Source of the DNA: CAYOEZ01 sp964402955
GTDB lineage: Bacteria; Chloroflexota; DTOL01; DAOUCN01
Assembly: GCA_964402955.1 (NCBI GenBank)
Contig: CAYOEZ010000043.1
Location: 1-24,846 of the forward strand
DNA length: 24,846 bases
Direction: 5' to 3'
How positions within the stretch are numbered: position 1 is the stretch's first letter; every line of letters starts with the position of its first letter. Positions 13,450 through 22,759 of this stretch are shown piece after piece. The translations under genes were made by a program, and so were the position numbers. The notes under the pieces were generated by a model that was given only the letters and a program-made list of their open reading frames with translations, was not told the origin of the DNA and did not search any database.

Positions 13450-13476
13450 GTCCGATGTTCGGACTCCGTTTCGGAG
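13450..13476. repeat. Two tandem perfect mini-hairpins
   Basis: GTCCGA-TGT-TCGGAC (13450-13464) is followed, sharing one base, by CTCCG-TTT-CGGAG (13464-13476). Each has a three-base loop. They lie between two convergent genes and could act as a REP-like element or a transcription barrier. Confidence 0.55.
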
Positions 13477-13486
13477 AGCACGGCGA

Positions 13487-13529
13487 AGCATCCCTGGAGA
13501 AGACCCTACGCTGCGCCCAGTGTGATGCT
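13487..13529. repeat. Intergenic repeat bounded by AGCATC/GATGCT
   Basis: AGCATC (13487-13492) and GATGCT (13524-13529) bound GGAGAAGACCCTACGCTGCG and a short tail. The sequence resembles dispersed intergenic repeats of the form GAAGCATC-GGAGAAGACCCT-CGCT that I recall from other genomes. Only one copy is in this window, so the identification is tentative. Confidence 0.3.
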
Positions 13530-13554
13530 CACCTCACCATTCGTGTCGTGCACT

Positions 13555-13938
13555 TTAGGCGAGAAAGTGCTCTCGAACTCTCGCCGCAATCTGCGGATCG
13601 GTCATCTTGTCAACAGTTTCAATGCCAACCACGTGTTGTTTGAGCCCCTTGCTTTCGAGAAGCTTTGCCAGCTCGCCCTTCGCCTCGCCGGGACCGAGCA
13701 ACAGAATGGACTCCGCGTCATGGATATAGGCGATGACGTCATCGTAGAAGCGGTCGAGATGGCCCGCGTATTGCCGGTCGCGGATGTCAGCCGCAGTGCC
13801 CCCTTCCGATAAGTCCTCGGAGAAGGTGACGTGCTGCTCCATGTTCGATGCAAGCACTCTGATTTCTTCGCCGCCGTCGCTCAGAAACACCATGACGGCC
13901 TTCTTGTGATCGATCCATAGACCAACTTTGCCTGGCAT
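13555..13938 (-). CDS. Small eRF1/Dom34 domain-3-like protein
   Basis: This 127-residue protein belongs to the family often labelled translational machinery or eRF1 domain-like protein. Its opening GLWIDHKKA, the middle FYDDVIAYI with DAESILLLGPGEAKGEL (about 80-97) and the end GIETVDKMTD are characteristic of the fold that contacts ribosome-associated partners in archaeal and eukaryotic release factors. The bacterial members' function is not established. ATG 13938 has AAGGAG 6 bases upstream, so the longer open frame to 14124 is not needed. It lies 67 bases downstream of the glucan synthase gene on the same strand with no terminator seen between them, so it is probably the last gene of the stress/glucan operon. 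Confidence 0.83.
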   Translation of the reverse strand: MPGKVGLWIDHKKAVMVFLSDGGEEIRVLASNMEQHVTFSEDLSEGGTAADIRDRQYAGHLDRFYDDVIAYIHDAESILLLGPGEAKGELAKLLESKGLKQHVVGIETVDKMTDPQIAARVREHFLA

Positions 13939-14005
13939 TGGTTTCTCCTTTGTTTTTTGCCTGCTTGCCTGCGTCGCCTCAGTCACAGCGTGGTGAACGT
14001 GCTGT

Positions 14006-17000
14006 TCAGCCGGATGTGACCGTGTCGAACGACTGAGACGTCTCACGACTGCCCAGAGTGACAACGATCTGATGCTCGCCGGCGCCCGGGACAGGGATCT
14101 CGTTGCCCGGCAGGACCTGGCCATCCATGGTGACGTGCCGGATGCCCCGACTCACACCCGTCGGGTTCTCTACTCGTATGTGCAACGTCGCGGCGCCCGC
14201 CCGGTACGTCACCGCGTAGCCCGGCCACGCTTTGGGAATGCAAGGATCCACACGCAGAGCCGCGCCGGCGCGCTGAATACCCAGGATAGCCTCCAGCCCG
14301 AGACGGTACATCCACGCGGCAGAGCCGGTGTACCACGTCCACCCCCCGCGACCAACCTGCCCTGCTGCCTTGTAGACGTCGGCGGCCACGACGTACGGCT
14401 CCACTTTGTACCGCTCCATCTTCTCAGCATTGTCAGCGTGGTAAATGGGGTTGAGCATGCGGAAGAGGGCTTCCGCGTCGTCGCCACGTCCCATGGACGC
14501 CAACGCCCACACCAGCCACAGAGCGCCATGCGTGTACTGACCCCCGTTTTCCCGGATACCGGGCATATAGCCCTTGATATAGCCCGGGTCCGCCAAAGTT
14601 GCGTCAAACGGCGGCGTGAACAGTAAGAGAAGCCCGTTCTTTTCATCCCGGAGCATGGAGAGGGCCGAATCTATCGCTTGCTCGCTGCGGGCGCCATCGG
14701 CTGCGCCAGACAGGACGGCCCAGGACTGGGCAATCGAATCAATGCGGCATTCCCGGTTTGCTGCTGAGCCCACAGGTGTGCCGTCATCGAAAAAGGCGCG
14801 CAGGTACCATGCCCCGTCCCAGGCGCTCGACTCCAGCGCCTTGCGCAGCTCGCTAGAACGCTGCAGGTAGCCATCCGCGGTCGTCGCGTCGCCCCGCTGG
14901 CGGGAAAGGTCGGCGAACTGCGTCAACGTGGCAAACAAGAACCAGCCGAGCCACACGCTCTCGCCCCGGCCCTGAATGCCCACCCGGTTCATTCCGTCGT
15001 TCCAGTCTCCACTACCCATGAGCGGCAGACCGTGCGGCCCCGCTGTGGCGCCTCGTGCTATCGCCCGTTTGCAGTGCTCATACAAGCTGAACGAGTCCTT
15101 GCTGCTTGCATAGACACCATAGCGCTCATCCTCACCGGACTCCAGGAGCGGCGCTGTGAGGAACGGCAACGTCTCGTTCAGGATAGACTGATCGCCTGTG
15201 GCGGCCACGTAGCGGGCCGTCACAAAGGGCAGCCAGAGCAGGTCATCGGAGATGCGGGTTCTGACGCCGCGACCGGCGGGCGGATGCCACCAGTGCAGAA
15301 CGTCGCCCTGCTCGAATTGCTGGCGGGCCGCCCGCAGAATATGCTCGCGAGCCAGCGCCGGGGCGGCGTGCACCAGAGCCAGCACGTCCTGGAGCTGGTC
15401 ACGGAAGCCGTAGGCGCCACTGGGCTGGTAGAGGGCGGACCGCCCCCAGAGGCGGCAGGCCAGGGTCTCATACAGAAGCCAGCGGTTAAGCAACAGGTTC
15501 ATGCCCGGTTCTGGGGTGCTGACTTGCACATGGCCGAGGAGATCGTCCCAGGCCGATGTGGCGGCGCTCCAGGCTGCCTCTACCTGCTGTGGGTCCTGGA
15601 AGCGGCGGATGAGTTGCAGCGTCTGCTGCCGGTCCTCTCCCTCGCCTAGCAGAAAGTACACCTCTTCGGCTGCTCCTGGCTGCAGCTCTATGTGCACCTG
15701 CAAGGCGGCGCAGGGGTCTCGGCCTGCCTCGACGGTACCAGATAGACCGACGCGGTTGAGCGCCATCGGGTGAGCGAGGCTTCCCATGCGGCCGAGAAAC
15801 TCTGCCCGATCGGCTGTGAGGCCGTGTAGCCGCTTGCTGGCCGCCGCGAAGGCTATCCGCTCGCCGAACTCCGCATTGTAGGCGTTACGAGCCAAGAGCG
15901 CCTGGGTCTCCGCATCGAACTCAGGCACGACATACTGTTGGCTGGCGTCTCGCAGCACGCCAAGCACCCACTCCGCGTAAAAAGTCGCGGTTATCCGGCG
16001 CGTGTGTTGCCAGGTGTTCTCCAAGCGTAGCTGTACAATCTTGACGGGCGCATCCGGCGCCACAAAGTAACGCAGCCGCTGCTTCAGCCCGTGGCTCCAT
16101 TGCTCCACAACGCTATACCCGCCGCCATGGCGCACCATGTATGGCGCGCTGCCGCGACCAGGAGCAGGCGCTGGTGACCAAACTTCTCCTGTCTCCTCAT
16201 CCCGCACGTAGACGGCTTCGCCGGGAGGATCAAGCAGCGGGTCATTGGACCAGGGCGTGAGCCGGTTTTCGCCACTATTGAGCGACCACGAGTAGCCCGC
16301 CCCGGCCTCTGAAACCAAGAAGCCGAACTCGGCGTTCGCGACTACGTTGATCCACGGCGCGGGTGTGCTCTTGCCCGGCTCCAGATATATGACATACTCA
16401 TGGCCGTCCGGGCTGAAGCCGCCCAACCCGTTATCAAAGAGAAGATCAATGGGTCGTGGCACCTGTGGGTCCGGCTCCGCCTCCTGGTTTGGCGCCAGAA
16501 CCGGCGTGAGAGGCGGCAGCGGACCTCGCTCCTGTGCCAAGACCTCCACTTGATGCTCAAGTGAGCCCTTCTGCGGGTCGATCACGACCCGGGCTGCCGT
16601 CTCCAGCAAAACGCGGTCTGCCTCGCCCATCTGATCGGCGTACACAATGAAGAGGCCGCCGCGCCGGTTGAGCCAGTCCTCGCTATTCAACCGTACCCGC
16701 AAACGTTGAATCTGATGACGTACATCGTCATCGTAGCTGCTGGCCTGCTCAAGCATGATCACCAGATCAATCGTCAGCCGGCGATTCCTCCAGTAGGTAT
16801 GCGCCCGTAGTAGGAGCTCCAGCAGCGGTAGATCTTGCAAGCCACTGAGCCTGAACAACAGGATTGGGTAATCGCCGGAGATGCCGAAAGCCCACAGGCC
16901 GGACTGCCCTTTGACATTGGCCGCCAGGGTCTGGGGCTGTGGCCGCAGGGCGGCGTGTGGATACAGGAGCAGTGAGAGCAGTTCCTGGATGTGCTGTAGA

Positions 17001-20000
17001 TCCGGCGTGGTCAGCTCAAGTTGGCGAAGCTCCAGGTCAGCCCGTGAGCGGGCCATGGCGAAGGCCCGCTCCTGCATAGACCACGGCTGATAGCGCGTCG
17101 CCAACTCAAGTATCTTGGAGCGTGACCCGGCCGCCATGGTCAGGTACGTTACCTGGGCCTTGCCGTGGGGCTCCAACTCGATATCCTGCCCCAGTGACAT
17201 GATCGGATCAAGAGTGGCGCCCGTGGTGCGGCTCAGTTCGTGCCCTGGATCGCGCAGCGCCAGCGGGCGCCGCTCATCCGCTCCCCGGCCCATGAAGCGC
17301 GCCCGGTCGCTCTCGTGGGCGCCTGTGGGCTGCTCGCCCTGGGGCAGAACCAGCGTGTGCGCCATGTATAGCGGCTGCTCAGACTCAGAGCGTGGGCGGC
17401 GGCGGAAGAGCAGCGTATTGAGCTCGCCCACGTACTCGCTTTCGATGAAGAGTTTGTTGAAAGCCGGGTGCCGTGCGTCCGTGGCCTGGCGCGCCAGGAT
17501 CACTTCGGCGTAGCTGGCCACGCGCAACCGGCGGCCCTGGTCGCTCTCGTTCGTGAAGGTCAGGCGGCGGATCTCCACGTCATCATCCGGCGCAACCGTC
17601 AGTTCCATCGTCACAGAAATGTCTCCATCTGTGCGCCGGAACTCGGCCATGTGCGCGTAGAACTGGACATTCTGGCTGGCTGGCTGGCTGGCGGTCGGCT
17701 GGAAGGTGGCCGACCACAGGGCCCCGCTCTCTCTGTCCTGAATGTAGATCCAGCTGCCCCAGTTGTCCAGCGTCGTGTCTGCCCGCCAGCGTGTCAGGCC
17801 AACGTCCTGCCAACGACTGTAGCCGCCGCCTGCGCCGGTAATGAGCACGCCGTAGCGGCCGTTCGACAAATAGTGGACGTGAGGTGCTGGGCCATGTACC
17901 GGCACGCTCCACGGGTTGATGCTGGCCGGCGCCTGCACGCGCTGCATACCGCGCTCGCCATCTGGTTGCAGTACCTCCATCGGGACATCGACCGGGATTC
18001 TCTCCTGCAGCAGCCACTGTACGCTGCGGATGCGCGGGTCCGAGTGGAAGCGCCGTATCATGATGTCATCCTGCAGGTAGTTCACCAGGGACAGCAGAAT
18101 CATCCCCTGATGGTGGGCCATGTAGGAACGCACGATGCCATACTTCTCGCCGGGTGGCCGCCGGGTGGGTGTGTAATCCAGTGCCTCATAGAGCCCATAG
18201 GAGCCCACCATCCCCAGCCCGCGCAAACGGACGAGGTTCTCCAGCACATTGGCCGGCCGCAGATTCAGGGCCAGAACGGAGGCGTATGGCGTCACCACCA
18301 ACTCGTCAGCCAGGATGCGCTTGAAGCCGAGGCCTGGTACGCCGAAGGCGCCGTACTGGTGCCCCAGGTTGGCGTCAAAAGCAAAGTAGCCCGACTCGGA
18401 AATACCCCATGGTACCCGCTTGCGGCTTCCGTAGGCCATCTGCTGCTCGACGACGGCGATGTTGGTCTGGTGGAGGAGGGTGCCTTGTGGGCTCCTCATC
18501 AACAGATCCGGCATAAGATACTCGAACATAGTGGCACTCCAGGAGAGCAGCGCCTGCGTGCCATCCAGTTGAGTTAGAGGCCGGGCCAGGTGCAGCCAGT
18601 GACTGGGCGGCACGTCATCCTTGCTGATGGCCACGATGCTGGCAATGCGAGATTCCGACGCCAGCAGGTCGTAGTGGTTGGCGTCCAGGCTCGCGGCTGC
18701 CAGATTGTAGCCGATACGGAAGACCTGCCGCTGCCGGTCGAAGAGGAATGAGAAGTCCATCGCCTGGAAGTAGTCCTCGGCCCGGCGGTCGATATCCGCG
18801 AGCCCATCGAGCAGATCCTGAGCCGTGGCGGCGGCCGTGTGCACCTTCTCTTGCAGCGCCGCACACCAACTGGCCGCTTGCTGGGCCTCGGCGCTGTCCG
18901 CCTGCGCAAGCTCTGCTTGTATTGAGGCCAGCAGTTCTTCTCCCTGGCGGCAAACATCCGGCAATTGGTTGAGCGCGACGACCGGCGGCAATGTGCTCTG
19001 TAGCTTCTGCCATAGCCTGCGTACGCCCTCCGGGGCGTTGGCGCTCAGCAGTTGAGGAGGCGCCTGGAAGGCGGAGAGCCAGGGCAGGTGTGCCTCCAGA
19101 TTGCGTTGGGCGCTCTCCAGGCATTGCCGTACACGCACCGTGGCGGTGCGGAGGTCGCGCAGGGTAGTGGCATCGGTCGTTCGTGAATGCGCCTCCACCA
19201 GGGAGAGTATGAGGTGTTCCATCTCCTGCAAGCCCTGGCCGCCCAGCCTGTTCAGCAATGACCACCATGTCTGGGGGTTCTCGCGGGCGGCCAGCACATC
19301 CTGCCAGACGCTAGCCAGCCAGTCGAGAAGTGGGAGCACTGCTGGCCCCAGGCGCAAGCCCTGAATATCCCGCGCGACATCGGCGAGCAAACTGAAGGTG
19401 TCAAGCACGCCCTCCCACATCTGCCAGCGCTGGATAGGCGCCTGGCGCAGGTCCTGGCAGGCCTGGCCGAGCGTAAGGAGGCACGCCGCCAGGTTGCCGC
19501 TATCTACAGTTGAGACGTAACGCGGTGATAACGGCTCCAGGCTGCGGGTATCATACCAGTTCAGAAAGTGGCCGCGATAGCGCTCCAGTCCGGCCATGCC
19601 GTCGAACGTAGCGCGCAGGCGGGGCACAAGGTCACGCAGGCCGACGTAGCCCAGGTCGTAGGCTGCCAGGATCGACATGAGGAGCATGCCCATATTCGTT
19701 GGCGAGGTGCGATGAGCGACCACTTCACGCGGGTCTTCCTGGAAGTAGTCAGGCGGCAACCAGTTGTCCTCTGGGCCGACAAACTGCTCAAAGAACAGCC
19801 AGGTGCGCCGGGCCAAAGTACGCAGCACATAGCGCTGCTCCTGGCTGAGCGGGGGCGGCTCATGGCGCAATGGCCGGCCAATTAGATGGGCGATCTCGGG
19901 CGATAGCATCCAGGCGATGAGCAGAGGGGAGGCCGCGCAGAGTGCGTCAAGGGAGTGAACAGCGGCCGCTATCACCAGGACGGCGGCCAAGGCGCGTGCT

Positions 20001-22756
20001 GCCAGGAAGCGGCGTTGGGTCGCGGTGCTGCTGCCGGAAAGGCCGAAGATGCGCACGGTTTCCGCGGCCGTGGTCCACCGCAGGAGGCCGCGACGGGTCA
20101 CGAATAGCCGCCACAGAGTGGTGACGATGGCGTCCGCGGCGGTCAGCGCTTCGTAGGGCAGAAAGACCAGAGCCAACAGCCAGCGCGCTCCGGCGTAGAA
20201 CAAGTGCCGGGTAATCCCCCGCCTCGCCCCCCGCCTGGCTCCACGCAGTAATTCGGCCAGGAGACCAGTCATGACCGGCATGGCTGGCGCCAATGCCCCG
20301 ACGATGGTCCAGGCCAGCGGCGATCCCGGCAGGAATAGCCAACCCGCCACCAGCAGCGCCAGCAGGCTCGGGGCCAGCAGGCTGCGGCGCAGGTTGTCTA
20401 GGATCTTCCAGCGATCGATGACGGAGAGACTGTTCGGCCGCGTCCCTCCCCGGCCGTCCGGCACGCGCGGCAACAGCCAGGGGAGAATCTGCCAGTCGCC
20501 ACGCATCCAGCGGCGCATCCGCTGCATATGCACCAGGAAGTTGGGCGGGTAATCCTCCAGGATGACGATGTCTGTTACCAGGCCAGCACGGCCGTGAATG
20601 CCCTCAAACAGGTCATGGCTGAGCAAGGTATTCTCGGGCACACGTCCGCTTAGGCTCCGCTCAAAGGCATCGACGTCGTAGATGCCTTTGCCGATATAGA
20701 TACCTTCGCCAAAGAGGTCTTGATAGACATTCGATACGGCCCTCGTATACAGGTCAAGCCCTGTGTCCCCGGAGAAGATGTGGGTGAAGAGAGAGACGTT
20801 GGCGCTGGTGGGCGTGATCTCCGCACGCGGCTGCAGCAGTGTATAGCCGGCTGCCACCGCTCCAGTAAGTGGGTCGAATTCCGCCCGGTTGAGTGGATGG
20901 GCCAGTGTGGCAACCAGCGCCTGGGCGCCGCCTTGCTCTAATTGTGTGTCAGCGTCGAGCGTAATGACGTAGCGCACCCGTCGCAGTCTATCCAGGTCAC
21001 CAACAAGATCAGAGAAGGAACTCGGGCCGCTATCACGCAATAGCTGATTCAGCTCGTGGAGCTTCCCGCGCTTCCGCTCCCAGCCCATCCAGACACCTTC
21101 TTTGGGATTCCAGAGCCGCCGGCGGTGCAGGAGGTAGAAAGGCCTCCCCGTTGCCAGCATGTACTTCTGGTTGAGGATCTCGATCCCGGCTCGCGCCCGC
21201 TCAAGGAGGGCATCGTCTTCGGGCATCTTCTCCTGGGCAGCATCGCTGAAATCTGTCAGCAGAGCAAAAACAAGATGATCGTCCCGATTGCGCAGGAAAT
21301 GCTGTTCCAACTGCGCCAAGAGGGACGCCACATCTGCCGGACGGGTGAGCAGCGCCGGTATGGCAATCAAGCTCTGGCAGCGCTCGGGGATACCATCCTC
21401 GAAATTGAGCTTTGGCAGGGCCTCCGGCTTGACAATGAGGGTGGTGATCCAATCCACCAGGCTCGCGGCCACGGTCAGGGCCGGCGCCAGTGTCAAGACT
21501 GCGGCCAGCGCCAATTGGGACAGCCCTGCTCCTGCGACGGTAAGATAAAACAAAAGAGGCAGCATAACCAGCAGGTAGAGGAGGCCAATACTGCCCAGGT
21601 AGGCAATTGTGGCATGGGCCAACACCCAGCGGACGAAGCGCCCTGCCAGGTGGGGATGGTAGGCGAGCCGCTCTTCCAAGGCTGCCCGCCCCGCGTCAAC
21701 GAGGAAGTAGCCGGCGTGGACTGCCCGTGGCGCCGCAAGCCCTTCCCATCCGTCAAGCGTGTCCGGCGCGTAGCCGTCGCCCCCCGACGTGTCGGGGCTT
21801 GCGGCGCTGGCGGAGGCCATTTCTGCCGTCTGCTGGCGTGCCGCGGCGGCCGGGAGGGGGTGGAGCGCCGGCTGGGCCTCCAGCGCGGCCCGAGCCAGGG
21901 CGACAGCCTGCCGCGCAACCTCCGTCTCAGCCTGACCGCTGGTCTTCGCCAGGTCTTCCACCACCTTGCGATAGCGGTTGCGAGACTCTTTCTCCATGCG
22001 GGGGTAGATGCCCGCCGGGTCGCTCCTCAAAATGCGCTCCACCTGGCTGACGCTTTCGAAGAAGACGTGCCAATCCTGGGTGGACAACGTGCGCAGGCTG
22101 GTGATGCAGTTGGCCACGATCTCGTCATCTGCCGGGCGCGCTCCCAGCGCGAGCGTGGGTAGGGACTTGTCGCGCTTGATGCCGGTGATACGGCTGATGG
22201 CTTGAGCCAGGCACTCGAGAACGGCAAAACGCAGCATGACCGGCAGCGCCCAGAGCTCGCCCATGGTCGCCGAGGCCATCTCTTCATGCGTCGCGACGAA
22301 CTGCTGGAGAGCGTCGACGTCTAGCTGGGTGTCTTGTTTTACGAGCAGATCCTGTGCCAGGACGTAGATGCGGGGGATGCCCGATAGAGCGGGGCAGGCT
22401 CTGCCCGCCAGCGCGCCCGCAGCCGATACCGGTAGCTGCCGGTAATAACCCCGGGGCATATCTTCCCTTATCTGGCGCACGGTCTGCTGGGCAACATAGT
22501 AGTTGTCCAGAATCCACTCCGCGGCATAAGACAAGGAGCCGCGCTCGGTTGCCTCCCGGAAGTAGCGCGTGGCCTTCCGCAGCAGAGACTCATAGCCATC
22601 GAGGTAGTCCAGAAGGCTCACCCTGGACCGGGTTGACAGGGGTGGCCTGCTATCCCTCTGGTCACCCTGCGCAAGTGTCTCTTGTTCCCCATTTGCGGCG
22701 CTCTCGTCGGTCGCCGGGACCGTGGGCCGTGATTCGACTGAGTTGGCGATGGCCAC
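14006..22756 (-). CDS. ndvB: Cyclic beta-1,2-glucan synthase (GT84-GH94 fusion)
   Basis: This 2916-residue inner-membrane enzyme makes cyclic glucans from UDP-glucose. It has the usual order. An N-terminal helical region (about 45-150) carries the family phrase AAEWILDNYY. Membrane segments follow at about 373-440. The GT84 glycosyltransferase has DAD at 601-603 and QRMRRW at 745-750, and more membrane helices lie at about 795-930. A glucoamylase-like domain (about 1050-1480) includes YGAFGVPGLGF. Two beta-sandwich carbohydrate-binding modules begin near NGRYGV (1630) and NGLGGF (2105). A GH94 phosphorylase barrel with GDWNDG at 2583-2588 includes the catalytic Asp. The length fits NdvB/Cgs. 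The start is GTG 22756, three bases after the stop of the preceding gene, with GGAGG 9 bases ahead, so translation is coupled. Repeat-derived residues occur near 113-126, and a (CTGG)5 run lies at 17672-17691. No modification or export genes are adjacent. Substrate linkage is inferred from family. Confidence 0.9.
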   Translation of the reverse strand: MAIANSVESRPTVPATDESAANGEQETLAQGDQRDSRPPLSTRSRVSLLDYLDGYESLLRKATRYFREATERGSLSYAAEWILDNYYVAQQTVRQIREDMPRGYYRQLPVSAAGALAGRACPALSGIPRIYVLAQDLLVKQDTQLDVDALQQFVATHEEMASATMGELWALPVMLRFAVLECLAQAISRITGIKRDKSLPTLALGARPADDEIVANCITSLRTLSTQDWHVFFESVSQVERILRSDPAGIYPRMEKESRNRYRKVVEDLAKTSGQAETEVARQAVALARAALEAQPALHPLPAAAARQQTAEMASASAASPDTSGGDGYAPDTLDGWEGLAAPRAVHAGYFLVDAGRAALEERLAYHPHLAGRFVRWVLAHATIAYLGSIGLLYLLVMLPLLFYLTVAGAGLSQLALAAVLTLAPALTVAASLVDWITTLIVKPEALPKLNFEDGIPERCQSLIAIPALLTRPADVASLLAQLEQHFLRNRDDHLVFALLTDFSDAAQEKMPEDDALLERARAGIEILNQKYMLATGRPFYLLHRRRLWNPKEGVWMGWERKRGKLHELNQLLRDSGPSSFSDLVGDLDRLRRVRYVITLDADTQLEQGGAQALVATLAHPLNRAEFDPLTGAVAAGYTLLQPRAEITPTSANVSLFTHIFSGDTGLDLYTRAVSNVYQDLFGEGIYIGKGIYDVDAFERSLSGRVPENTLLSHDLFEGIHGRAGLVTDIVILEDYPPNFLVHMQRMRRWMRGDWQILPWLLPRVPDGRGGTRPNSLSVIDRWKILDNLRRSLLAPSLLALLVAGWLFLPGSPLAWTIVGALAPAMPVMTGLLAELLRGARRGARRGITRHLFYAGARWLLALVFLPYEALTAADAIVTTLWRLFVTRRGLLRWTTAAETVRIFGLSGSSTATQRRFLAARALAAVLVIAAAVHSLDALCAASPLLIAWMLSPEIAHLIGRPLRHEPPPLSQEQRYVLRTLARRTWLFFEQFVGPEDNWLPPDYFQEDPREVVAHRTSPTNMGMLLMSILAAYDLGYVGLRDLVPRLRATFDGMAGLERYRGHFLNWYDTRSLEPLSPRYVSTVDSGNLAACLLTLGQACQDLRQAPIQRWQMWEGVLDTFSLLADVARDIQGLRLGPAVLPLLDWLASVWQDVLAARENPQTWWSLLNRLGGQGLQEMEHLILSLVEAHSRTTDATTLRDLRTATVRVRQCLESAQRNLEAHLPWLSAFQAPPQLLSANAPEGVRRLWQKLQSTLPPVVALNQLPDVCRQGEELLASIQAELAQADSAEAQQAASWCAALQEKVHTAAATAQDLLDGLADIDRRAEDYFQAMDFSFLFDRQRQVFRIGYNLAAASLDANHYDLLASESRIASIVAISKDDVPPSHWLHLARPLTQLDGTQALLSWSATMFEYLMPDLLMRSPQGTLLHQTNIAVVEQQMAYGSRKRVPWGISESGYFAFDANLGHQYGAFGVPGLGFKRILADELVVTPYASVLALNLRPANVLENLVRLRGLGMVGSYGLYEALDYTPTRRPPGEKYGIVRSYMAHHQGMILLSLVNYLQDDIMIRRFHSDPRIRSVQWLLQERIPVDVPMEVLQPDGERGMQRVQAPASINPWSVPVHGPAPHVHYLSNGRYGVLITGAGGGYSRWQDVGLTRWRADTTLDNWGSWIYIQDRESGALWSATFQPTASQPASQNVQFYAHMAEFRRTDGDISVTMELTVAPDDDVEIRRLTFTNESDQGRRLRVASYAEVILARQATDARHPAFNKLFIESEYVGELNTLLFRRRPRSESEQPLYMAHTLVLPQGEQPTGAHESDRARFMGRGADERRPLALRDPGHELSRTTGATLDPIMSLGQDIELEPHGKAQVTYLTMAAGSRSKILELATRYQPWSMQERAFAMARSRADLELRQLELTTPDLQHIQELLSLLLYPHAALRPQPQTLAANVKGQSGLWAFGISGDYPILLFRLSGLQDLPLLELLLRAHTYWRNRRLTIDLVIMLEQASSYDDDVRHQIQRLRVRLNSEDWLNRRGGLFIVYADQMGEADRVLLETAARVVIDPQKGSLEHQVEVLAQERGPLPPLTPVLAPNQEAEPDPQVPRPIDLLFDNGLGGFSPDGHEYVIYLEPGKSTPAPWINVVANAEFGFLVSEAGAGYSWSLNSGENRLTPWSNDPLLDPPGEAVYVRDEETGEVWSPAPAPGRGSAPYMVRHGGGYSVVEQWSHGLKQRLRYFVAPDAPVKIVQLRLENTWQHTRRITATFYAEWVLGVLRDASQQYVVPEFDAETQALLARNAYNAEFGERIAFAAASKRLHGLTADRAEFLGRMGSLAHPMALNRVGLSGTVEAGRDPCAALQVHIELQPGAAEEVYFLLGEGEDRQQTLQLIRRFQDPQQVEAAWSAATSAWDDLLGHVQVSTPEPGMNLLLNRWLLYETLACRLWGRSALYQPSGAYGFRDQLQDVLALVHAAPALAREHILRAARQQFEQGDVLHWWHPPAGRGVRTRISDDLLWLPFVTARYVAATGDQSILNETLPFLTAPLLESGEDERYGVYASSKDSFSLYEHCKRAIARGATAGPHGLPLMGSGDWNDGMNRVGIQGRGESVWLGWFLFATLTQFADLSRQRGDATTADGYLQRSSELRKALESSAWDGAWYLRAFFDDGTPVGSAANRECRIDSIAQSWAVLSGAADGARSEQAIDSALSMLRDEKNGLLLLFTPPFDATLADPGYIKGYMPGIRENGGQYTHGALWLVWALASMGRGDDAEALFRMLNPIYHADNAEKMERYKVEPYVVAADVYKAAGQVGRGGWTWYTGSAAWMYRLGLEAILGIQRAGAALRVDPCIPKAWPGYAVTYRAGAATLHIRVENPTGVSRGIRHVTMDGQVLPGNEIPVPGAGEHQIVVTLGSRETSQSFDTVTSG
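17672..17691. repeat. (CTGG)5 tetranucleotide tract in the glucan synthase gene
   Basis: Five consecutive CTGG units lie inside the coding region (residues about 1689-1695, the PTASQPASQ segment). Loss or gain of one unit by slippage would shift the frame of the downstream GH94 half. Confidence 0.85.
21782..21797. repeat. Palindrome CCCCGAC-GT-GTCGGGG in the coding region
   Basis: A perfect 7-bp palindrome falls in the linker (ASPDTSGG) between the N-terminal helical region and the membrane part of the glucan synthase. Like the 22377-22401 insert, it sits in a poorly conserved Ala/Gly-rich stretch. Confidence 0.5.
22377..22401. repeat. Repeat shared with the glycosidase insert
   Basis: These 25 bases match 11671-11695 with a single difference. 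Here they are read on the minus strand and encode RACPALSG in the N-terminal region of the glucan synthase. In the glycosidase gene the same DNA is read on the plus strand and encodes a different peptide. Confidence 0.8.
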
Positions 22757-22759
22757 CAG

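Noticed and set aside
13939..14124. A longer N-terminus for the eRF1-like protein
   Set aside because: The extension overlaps the end of the glucan synthase gene, while ATG 13938 has an ideal ribosome site and matches the family start.
17468..18577. A 369-codon open frame on the plus strand inside the glucan synthase gene
   Set aside because: It lies antisense to conserved GH94-type coding sequence, has no family features, and is a normal by-product of high GC content.
21056..22162. A 368-codon open frame on the plus strand
   Set aside because: Antisense to the N-terminal and glycosyltransferase part of the glucan synthase; low-complexity translation without motifs.
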